From an uncultured Prevotellaceae bacterium (GTDB taxonomy: Bacteria > Bacteroidota > Bacteroidia > Bacteroidales > Bacteroidaceae), in assembly GCA_902780025.1 (NCBI GenBank), contig CACZDV010000036.1:1-47016 (forward strand): a stretch of 47,016 nt of DNA, given 5' to 3'. The notes beneath the pieces were generated by a model. That model did no database searches. It was not told where the DNA came from and saw only the letters and a list, made by a program, of their open reading frames with translations. This document shows positions 15,771-22,223 of the stretch, piece after piece. Numbering within the stretch: position 1 is the stretch's first letter; each line of letters begins with the position of its first letter. The translations under genes were made by a program, and so were the position numbers.

Positions 15771-17822
15771 ATGGTAGGATTGTTATTATTTATGATAGGA
15801 CTTCAGGCAGACACCATCGCCACCTCGTCGCAGAAATTGGACGAGGTGGTGGTCGTTTCGCGCGGACAGGGCGGCAAGCGGTCGGCCAAAGGACAGGTGG
15901 CCACGATAGATGAGCACCTGCAGGAGCTGAACCACGTCGAACTGGTGCGCCGAGGCTCGTATGCCTGGGAGCCCATGGTGAACAACATGCAGACGGAGCG
16001 ACTGTCGACGACCATCGACGGCATGAAAATCTTCTATGCCTGCACGGACAAGATGGACCCCGTAACGAGCTACGTGGAGAGTGGCAACCTGCAGAGCATC
16101 AGCCTGAACAGCGGACTCAACGGCAACCCTCAGGCCACGGGCAACATAGGTGGAGCGCTGGACCTCAGACTACGCAAAGCAGGCTTTTCAGACAATGTCC
16201 TGAATGGACTGAGTGCGCAGGCTGGCTACGAGACCAACGGCAACGTGCAGGTCTATGGTGCTGACGGTTCGCACTCCTCGCGCCGGTTCTACGTCAACGG
16301 CGGCGCCTTCTATCGCCATGCCGACAACTACAAGGCGGGCGATGGCAAGAAGGTGGAATTCTCCCAGTTCCAGAAGGTAAACGTTTTTACGAACGCAGGC
16401 TTCAGTTTTCCCCCCAGTGGGGGGGACGGAAGGGGGGCTCTTGAAGCCACTTTTATCTACGACCGTGCCTCGGACGTGGGCTATCCCGCACTGAACATGG
16501 ACGTGGCGAAGGCCGAGGCCTTCATCACCTCGCTGGCTTACAAACATCTGTTTCCCTCCAATGGGGGGGACGGAAGGGGGGCTTTGGAGACGTGGGAGAC
16601 GAAGGGCTACTACAACCATATTACCCACGTGATGGACGACACGACGCGCCCCGACGTCGAGATTCACATGGACATGCCGGGCGAGAGTTGGACGGCGGGT
16701 GCCTACTCGCTGTTGATGGGCAGCTTCGGACGGCATCAGGCACAGCTGAACCTCGACGGCTACTACAACCGTCTGTTTGCCGACATGACGATGTATCCGG
16801 GTGGCGCGGCACCGATGTATATGGTGACGTGGCCCGACGTAGGAACACTGAATACGGGCGTAGCACTGACGGATGTCATTAGGCTTCCCTCCTTCGGGGG
16901 GACGGAAGGGGGGCTTTTGCACCTCTCTGGCAAACTCTCATGGCAGCACCAACGACTGAACAACGACGAGGGCTACAAGGCCCTGAGCGTCTTCTTCCCT
17001 GGCATGCAGCAGGCGTATCACCAGACCACGGGCCGCATTGCTGCCAACTTCAATTCTTCAATTCTTCAATTTTTCAATTTTTCAATTGGAATGGGTTGGG
17101 GCAGTCGTGCGCCTACGGTAACGGAGGCCTACGGCTACTATCTGAACAACACGTTCGATCAGTACGACTATATCGGCAACCCGCGTCTGAAGAATGAGAG
17201 CGCGATAGAATTGAACACCAATTATCAATTCATAATTCACAATGCACAATTCACAATTGATGCAAACGCGTTCTTCTTCTCGAACTATATCATCGGGCAG
17301 CTCGAACGGCGCCTGAGTGCGATGACCGTCGGTGCCGAGGGTGTGAAGGTTTATGGTAACATCGACCACGCCACCATCGCCAACGCCTCACTTACGGCAG
17401 AATGGAAACCTGTCAATGGCCTACGTTGGAGTGCAAAGGGCACCTACAGCATTGGCCGTGACGACGAGGGCGACCCACTGCCGCTCATCGCGCCGTTCAC
17501 CTATCAGTCGCGCCTGAGCTACGCCACTGGTCCGCTAAGCCTTCAGGCCGAAGTGAAAGGTCACGTCCGACAGGCAAAGTATGGTAAGAAATATGGGGAA
17601 AGGCTACGGGTAGGCGACGGCACGTCGGGAATGACGGAAACGGCTGCCTGGACCATCCTCAACCTATCAGCCAACTATCAACTGTCAATTGTCAATTGTC
17701 AACTCATCATTCGTGCCGGCGTTGAGAACCTATTCGACAAATACTATGCTACTTATGCCGATTGGTGTCATATTCCCCAGAAGGGACGCAATATATACGT
17801 GAATCTTTCGTTTGAAATATAG
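15771..17822 (+). CDS. TonB-dependent receptor, OprC/NosA-like plug motif
   Basis: This 683-residue outer-membrane receptor has a TonB box (KLDEVVVVSRG, about residues 22-32), a plug and a barrel ending in IYVNLSFEI with terminal aromatic-type strand. In the plug, IFYACTDKMDPVTSYVES holds Cys 91 and Met 95, a CxxxM pair as in the copper receptors OprC and NosA. The ATG at 15771 gives a short signal without the usual basic start; no better in-frame start exists before the stop at 15744-15746. The gene is peppered with repeat insertions kept in frame: three G-rich blocks near 16404, 16554 and 16886, and AT-rich blocks near 17049, 17219 and 17672. It follows the YtkA-like lipoprotein gene by 42 bp. 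Confidence 0.87.
   Translation: MVGLLLFMIGLQADTIATSSQKLDEVVVVSRGQGGKRSAKGQVATIDEHLQELNHVELVRRGSYAWEPMVNNMQTERLSTTIDGMKIFYACTDKMDPVTSYVESGNLQSISLNSGLNGNPQATGNIGGALDLRLRKAGFSDNVLNGLSAQAGYETNGNVQVYGADGSHSSRRFYVNGGAFYRHADNYKAGDGKKVEFSQFQKVNVFTNAGFSFPPSGGDGRGALEATFIYDRASDVGYPALNMDVAKAEAFITSLAYKHLFPSNGGDGRGALETWETKGYYNHITHVMDDTTRPDVEIHMDMPGESWTAGAYSLLMGSFGRHQAQLNLDGYYNRLFADMTMYPGGAAPMYMVTWPDVGTLNTGVALTDVIRLPSFGGTEGGLLHLSGKLSWQHQRLNNDEGYKALSVFFPGMQQAYHQTTGRIAANFNSSILQFFNFSIGMGWGSRAPTVTEAYGYYLNNTFDQYDYIGNPRLKNESAIELNTNYQFIIHNAQFTIDANAFFFSNYIIGQLERRLSAMTVGAEGVKVYGNIDHATIANASLTAEWKPVNGLRWSAKGTYSIGRDDEGDPLPLIAPFTYQSRLSYATGPLSLQAEVKGHVRQAKYGKKYGERLRVGDGTSGMTETAAWTILNLSANYQLSIVNCQLIIRAGVENLFDKYYATYADWCHIPQKGRNIYVNLSFEI
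16404..16918 (+). repeat. Three G-rich intragenic repeats inside the TonB receptor gene
   Basis: The core GGGGGGACGGAAGGGGGGCT occurs near 16412-16433, 16563-16585 and 16896-16917, each preceded by a C-rich arm that makes it a short hairpin. They encode extra residues PSGGDGRGALE, PSNGGDGRGALE and SFGGTEGGLL in barrel loops. Confidence 0.8.
17049..17088 (+). repeat. AT-rich CAATTCTTCAATTTTTC-type intragenic repeat
   Basis: Tandem units of CAATTCTT and CAATTTTT lie in frame in the TonB receptor and encode NFNSSILQFFNFSI. Related units occur at 12541-12573 (SusC gene, opposite sense) and 19009-19032 (symporter gene). Confidence 0.75.
17219..17262 (+). repeat. AT-rich CAATTATCAATTCA-type intragenic repeat
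   Basis: Repeated CAATT units encode NYQFIIHNAQFTID in the TonB receptor. A related block at 17672-17708 (TGTCAATTGTCAATTG) encodes NYQLSIVNCQLII. Both keep the frame open. Confidence 0.7.
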
Positions 17823-17861
17823 TATGACTCAACTTTCGCAAGCTCCGCCTTGCTTAGTCTC

Positions 17862-18003
17862 GTTAGGGGTTAGAAGATAGAGGTTAGGGGTTAGAGAATA
17901 GTTGGATAAACGCAGAGTATAAATAAAAGACAACGGATGGACGGGAGTAAGAGAAGGTGTGAAGAGAGTAATCTCTAACCACTAACCTCTAACCACTAAC
18001 CTC
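17862..18003. repeat. Long inverted repeat between the TonB receptor and the symporter
   Basis: GTTAGGGGTTAGA units at about 17863-17897 face the inverse units TCTAACCACTAACCTC at about 17972-18003. The arms could form a long imperfect stem around a loop of about 75 nt in the 221-bp gap. No promoter module of the island type is seen here, so the symporter may be read from P6 or from an unrecognised promoter. Confidence 0.65.
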
Positions 18004-18043
18004 CAAAAAGTAGAGCATGTGAAACATGCGAAACTTGAATAAT

Positions 18044-19267
18044 ATGAAAAGAACATTAATATGGATAGGAGCGCTCGTCGTGGGTGCTATATTAGGCTTG
18101 TTGGGCATTGCGTGGCTCAACGAGGTGATGAACTTCGTGGCAACGGTCTATACGCGGCTATTCCAGCTGCTGGCCGTGCCGACCATCGTACTGGCCGTCA
18201 TCACCACCTTCGCCACCTTTGGCTCGAAAGGCTCGGGTAAGATATTTGGTCGTACGCTGACCTATACGTTATTGACCACCTTCGCCGCCGCTGCCGTGGG
18301 TGCTGCGCTCTACGTTATCGTAGACCCCTCCAACCTCCCCTGTTTAGGGGAGACTTTGAACACTCCCCCTCAGCAGGGGGAGTTAGAGGGGGTCTCATAC
18401 TCCGACCACCTCCTCTCCGTCATCCCTAACAACATAGTGAAGCCGTTCCTCGAAGGTAATGTACTGTCGCTGCTGTTGTTGGCCTTCGCCGTCGGCATCG
18501 GCCTGTCAAAGCTGTCCGACTCGGAGAACAAAGCAGTAGTCGTGAAATTCCTGATGGGTTTGCAAGAACTGCTCTTCCTGCTCATCCGTTGGCTCATCTG
18601 GACGCTGCCTCTCGGCATCATAGCCTTCTCAGCCCAATTATCGGCACAAGTGAGTGCAGGCATTGTTGCCGATTCTATCGGCAAATACGTGTTGGTGGTC
18701 TTAGGCGGCAACGTCATCCAGTTCTTCGTCGTCCTGCCGCTGTTCCTTTTGGCACGAGGCTTGAACCCCATCCATGTGTTGGCCAAGATGATGCCCGCCG
18801 TACTGATGGCCCTCTTTACCAAGAGCAGTGCCGCCACCCTGCCCGTGACGATGGAAACGGCGGAAAAGCGACTGGGCGTCAGCCCGAAAGTGGCCCGCTT
18901 CGTACTGCCCATCTGCACCACCATCAACATGAATGGTTGTGCTGCCTTCATCCTCGTCACCTCCCTCTTCGTGATGCAGCAGGGCGGTATGTTCTCACTT
19001 CAATCCTTCAATTTTTCAATTCTTCCATTCTTCCTCCTCTGGCTGCTCATCTCCGTTGTCTCTGCCGTCGGCAACGCCGGCGTACCCATGGGCTGCTACT
19101 TCCTGACGCTCTCGCTGATGTCGGGCATTGGTGCTCCTGTCGCTGTCCTCGGCATCATCCTGCCCATCTATACCATCATCGACATGGTGGAGACGGCCGA
19201 AAACGTATGGTCCGACTCCTGCGTGGCGGCGATGGTCAATCAGGATTTGTCGAGACAAGAAGTCTAA
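18044..19267 (+). CDS. DAACS-family (SDF) dicarboxylate/amino acid:cation symporter
   Basis: This 407-residue membrane protein shows the glutamate-transporter-type fold: hydrophobic N-terminal helices, FTKSSAATLPVTMETAEKRLGV (hairpin 1), then PICTTINMNGCAAFILVTSLFV, and a second hairpin around GNAGVPMGCYFLTLSLMSGIGAP. The NGCA segment recalls TcyP/YdjN cystine symporters of this family, but this is weak evidence. Start at 18044 is chosen over 18026 because the first transmembrane helix (TLIWIGALVVGAILGLLG) begins there. A 74-bp repeat element at 18322-18395 and an AT-rich repeat at 19009 add extra residues in loops. Its stop overlaps that of the tcdA remnant. Cystine or another organic acid are possible substrates. 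Confidence 0.85.
   Translation: MKRTLIWIGALVVGAILGLLGIAWLNEVMNFVATVYTRLFQLLAVPTIVLAVITTFATFGSKGSGKIFGRTLTYTLLTTFAAAAVGAALYVIVDPSNLPCLGETLNTPPQQGELEGVSYSDHLLSVIPNNIVKPFLEGNVLSLLLLAFAVGIGLSKLSDSENKAVVVKFLMGLQELLFLLIRWLIWTLPLGIIAFSAQLSAQVSAGIVADSIGKYVLVVLGGNVIQFFVVLPLFLLARGLNPIHVLAKMMPAVLMALFTKSSAATLPVTMETAEKRLGVSPKVARFVLPICTTINMNGCAAFILVTSLFVMQQGGMFSLQSFNFSILPFFLLWLLISVVSAVGNAGVPMGCYFLTLSLMSGIGAPVAVLGIILPIYTIIDMVETAENVWSDSCVAAMVNQDLSRQEV
18322..18395 (+). repeat. 74-bp MITE-like element, copy 1, inside the symporter gene
   Basis: Bounded by inverted ends AGACCCCTC and GAGGGGGTCT, it contains two inner hairpins (CTCCCC/GGGGAG and CTCCCCCT/AGGGGGAG). The second copy, of equal length and the same plus-strand orientation, lies at 20866-20939. 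It adds about 25 residues (SNLPCLGETLNTPPQQGELE) to a loop between membrane helices. Confidence 0.8.
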
Positions 19268-19592
19268 GAAAGATTGATGTCCTGGATCACCAGCCCCGCC
19301 AGCGTGAAGCCGAAGATGGCGGTGATATGAGCTAATGAGCCGTTCGTCTGTGGCTTGTTGAATAGTGAGGGTGTCTCGTCGCCATCAGCTGTCGGTTGAT
19401 ATTCATGATGCTGACGCGGTCGCTGTCGACAATCGTCAACTGGCGGATGCCACTGCGCACCAAGCTCTCAGCGCACCACGATCCTACACCGCCTACGCCA
19501 AAGATAATGACTCGTTTCTGGGCGATACGCTCCATCGCCTCATTGCCCAGCAGCAGCTCACTCCTACGAAATATTGCCTGTTCCATAGCCAT
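19268..19592 (-). pseudogene. tcdA remnant with a 490-bp internal deletion
   Basis: It keeps the first 63 or so residues of TcdA (AIFRRSELLLGNEAMERIAQ to NINRQLMAT) and the last 30 or so codons, with the middle lost. Against the intact copy the deletion corresponds to about 4506-4995, that is 490 bp, so the C-terminal codons are out of frame and the product would end in RHPHYSTSH. The two copies differ at scattered positions, so the duplication is not brand new. Same orientation as the intact tcdA 14 kb away. Confidence 0.9.
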
Positions 19593-19623
19593 CGTTCTAT
19601 CAGAATTCGGGTGCAAAGTTTTT

Positions 19624-22209
19624 TTACTTCTGTTTCTTGCGGAACTCGTCCAGTTGCTTGAAGCAGTGGCGGTCGATGATTTCCTCTAAGCGGCGGTCGT
19701 GGTTGTGGTGGAGTCGGGGCTTGGTGCCGCCCAATTCCAGCAGTTCGCCGTTCTCCTTGGTGTAGGGATGCCAGTCGGGCAGTCCGGCGGTGTTGGGGTT
19801 GCCGTCGTGGGCGAACTTCGCCCATACGTCGCTCATCTGCGTGGCCCAGACTTTGTTTTCCTCAACGGTGGTCGGCGACAGCTGGTTCGTGTAGTGGTGG
19901 AGCACGTCGAAGCAGTACTTCAGCTCAGCACCGTGGGTGGAGCCTTTGAAGCTGTCGTCCTTGCCCCGCTCGTTGACGGTGAACATATAGACGTAGGTGT
20001 CGGCCTTGCGACGGCCACCGATGGCGTCGGTGGTGATGATGGTCTTGGGGCGGAACAGCCAGTCGATGCTCAGCAGGTCTTGTGGCGTGTGGTCGGGATA
20101 GGCTTCCTTGAAGGCTTCGATATAGGCATCGGTCTCGTCGCCAAACGTGCGCTGCAGTTCGGTGCGGGCCTCGTCGAGCGTCATCGGCTGGTTGTAGCGT
20201 TGGCGCTGCAGTTCGTTGAACGTCGTGCCGATCATGATGGGGATATCGTCGCTGAAGTCAGGGAAGGCGGGCTGGAAGGGCTGCTGCATCAGCACCTTGC
20301 CGTCGGGCGTAGGGCCGAAGCCCCACATCATCGGGGTGCCAGGACGGCGGGTGCCGATGCTGGCGGCCATGGCGCGCTGACCGGCAGCGTAGAGCTCCTT
20401 ATAGGGCACGTCCTTAATTTTATCCACATCTGCCTTGTCGATGCCTAACTCCTTCAGCACGGCCTCGCCCAGTTCCTCGGTCATGGCCTTGGTATTGACG
20501 TTGAGGATGGTGCCGCTCATGATGATGGCCTTATGGAAAAGACCGCGGGCAGGAGGCATGCAGAGCAGGGTGCCCACCTTGCCGCCACCGCCCGATTCGC
20601 CGAAGATGGTGACGTTATTGGGGTCGCCGCCGAACTTGGCAATGTTGTCGCGCACCCATTCGAGGGCTGCCACGCAGTCGAGCATGCCCACATTGCCAGA
20701 GTACTGATACTTCTCACCGCAGGTGGAGAGGTCGAGGAATCCGAGGATGTTCAGACGGTGGTTGACGCTGACCACCACAACATCCTTCTGTGCCAGGCAC
20801 ATACCTGGGTCCCAAGCCGACGTGCCGCTGTCGAAGCCGCCACCGTGGAACCAGACCATGACGGGAGACCCTCCTAAATCCTCCCTGTTTAGGGAGGACT
20901 TCTGTTCTCCCACTAAACAGGGGGAGTTAGAGGGGGTCTTCTTGGTCCATACATTCAGCACACAACACTGTTCGGACATTTCTGCCTCTGTCATCGGGCG
21001 GTTAGTCTGCTGCATGGCCTGTGGGCCCCAGTGGTCGCAGAGACGGACACCCTGCCACTTCTCAACGGGCTGAGGCGGCATGAAGCGTTCTACTCGTGCA
21101 TAGGGAATGCCGAGGAAGGCGAGGCTGCCCTCCTGGACGATGCCCTGCACCGGTCCGTTGGTGGTGCTTATCGTAGGTACTTCGATGAAACCGTCCATGA
21201 TGGCTGTCGGCTGGGCCTTGCTGTTGAAGGCGCCTAACCTGTAGCCTCCAGGCAGGCATTGCGGTTCCCAGTAAAAGACGCCGCGGCAGTGGCCGTCGGT
21301 CTCTGTGCGGGCCTCGCGGACGACACGTGCCAGTTGCCGGCACCCTTCTTCCATCACTTCGGGGTGCTGCTCGTCCACCTCATAGCCCGTCTCGACAATC
21401 ATCACGTCACACTGGTACTTACGACTGACGTGACGTATGTTGCGTATGCAGTCGGTGATGATGCTGTCGGGGTTCAACTCGGGGTGGTCCTTGCGCGCCC
21501 AGTAGGGGTAGAGCGACATGCCTATCATGTCCCAGCGTCCGCCGTACTTCTTCACGATATCCAGGTTGTAGTCGTAGAGCGACTGCTTATGACCACGATC
21601 CAGATGGACGATGACGAGGGCCTCGGGGAATACTTCCTTTACGGCGTCGTAGCCCGCACGGATGAAGCCCGCATACTGCTTGGGGTTCTTCTCGATATGT
21701 CCCATGGGCCAGAGCAGTCCGTTGGCCGTCTCGTTGCCCACCTGCACCCAGCGTGGCGTCACACCGTTCTGCTTCAACAGCTGCAGCACGTCGATGGTGT
21801 GTGCTCGCAAGTCGCGTTTCATCTGCTTGTAGCTGTGTCCCTGCCAGGCAGCGGGAATGGGTTGCTGACCGGGGTCGGCCCACGAGTCAGCATAGTGGAA
21901 GTCCACCATCAGGTCCATACCTAATGCCTTTGCCCTCAGGGCCATTGCCAGTAGCTCATTCTTGTCGTTCGTGCCGTTCTTGGGGTTTAGCCAGACGCGC
22001 ATACGGATGGCCGACAGCTGGTAGTCGGTCTTCAGCAGTTCCAGGCACTCGCGTTCCTTGCCGTTACGGTCGTGGAACACGACGCCGCGCCGTTCCTGTC
22101 CTGTCAGGAACCCTACGTCGGCACCTTTTACGAAGTCTTTCTGTTGTGCATGGGCCAGCAGTGCGAGACATGCCAGCAGACTGGCGGTGATGGTTCTCAG
22201 TTTCTTCAT
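19624..22209 (-). CDS. GH53 endo-galactanase fused to a type-B carboxylesterase
   Basis: This 861-residue secreted protein joins two enzymes. Residues about 24-345 are a GH53 barrel (endo-beta-1,4-galactanase) with the acid/base Glu 160 in QVGNETANG and the nucleophile Glu 273 in IVETGY. Residues about 350-860 are a carboxylesterase type B domain with oxyanion loop FHGGGF and Ser 539 in GESGGG. A signal peptide (MKKLRTITASLLACLALLAHAQ) fixes the start at 22209 rather than 22242. Residues about 425-449 come from the 74-bp repeat element read antisense. GH53 cuts pectic galactan; the esterase may remove acetyl or other esters from the same chain (inference). It lies 14 bp after the GH43 gene and is likely its operon partner. 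Confidence 0.9.
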   Translation of the reverse strand: MKKLRTITASLLACLALLAHAQQKDFVKGADVGFLTGQERRGVVFHDRNGKERECLELLKTDYQLSAIRMRVWLNPKNGTNDKNELLAMALRAKALGMDLMVDFHYADSWADPGQQPIPAAWQGHSYKQMKRDLRAHTIDVLQLLKQNGVTPRWVQVGNETANGLLWPMGHIEKNPKQYAGFIRAGYDAVKEVFPEALVIVHLDRGHKQSLYDYNLDIVKKYGGRWDMIGMSLYPYWARKDHPELNPDSIITDCIRNIRHVSRKYQCDVMIVETGYEVDEQHPEVMEEGCRQLARVVREARTETDGHCRGVFYWEPQCLPGGYRLGAFNSKAQPTAIMDGFIEVPTISTTNGPVQGIVQEGSLAFLGIPYARVERFMPPQPVEKWQGVRLCDHWGPQAMQQTNRPMTEAEMSEQCCVLNVWTKKTPSNSPCLVGEQKSSLNREDLGGSPVMVWFHGGGFDSGTSAWDPGMCLAQKDVVVVSVNHRLNILGFLDLSTCGEKYQYSGNVGMLDCVAALEWVRDNIAKFGGDPNNVTIFGESGGGGKVGTLLCMPPARGLFHKAIIMSGTILNVNTKAMTEELGEAVLKELGIDKADVDKIKDVPYKELYAAGQRAMAASIGTRRPGTPMMWGFGPTPDGKVLMQQPFQPAFPDFSDDIPIMIGTTFNELQRQRYNQPMTLDEARTELQRTFGDETDAYIEAFKEAYPDHTPQDLLSIDWLFRPKTIITTDAIGGRRKADTYVYMFTVNERGKDDSFKGSTHGAELKYCFDVLHHYTNQLSPTTVEENKVWATQMSDVWAKFAHDGNPNTAGLPDWHPYTKENGELLELGGTKPRLHHNHDRRLEEIIDRHCFKQLDEFRKKQK
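20866..20939 (+). repeat. 74-bp MITE-like element, copy 2, inside the GH53-esterase gene
   Basis: It has the same ends (AGACC...GGGGGTCT) and the same two-hairpin structure as copy 1 at 18322. It adds about 25 residues between the LNVWTKK and VMVWFHGGG strands of the esterase domain without breaking the frame. Confidence 0.8.
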
Positions 22210-22223
22210 AGTCGTCAGTTTTC

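Noticed and set aside
17862-18003. Insertion sequence remnant in the gap before the symporter
   Set aside because: There is only a GTTAGGGGTTAGA-type inverted repeat; no transposase-like codons or target duplication can be seen.
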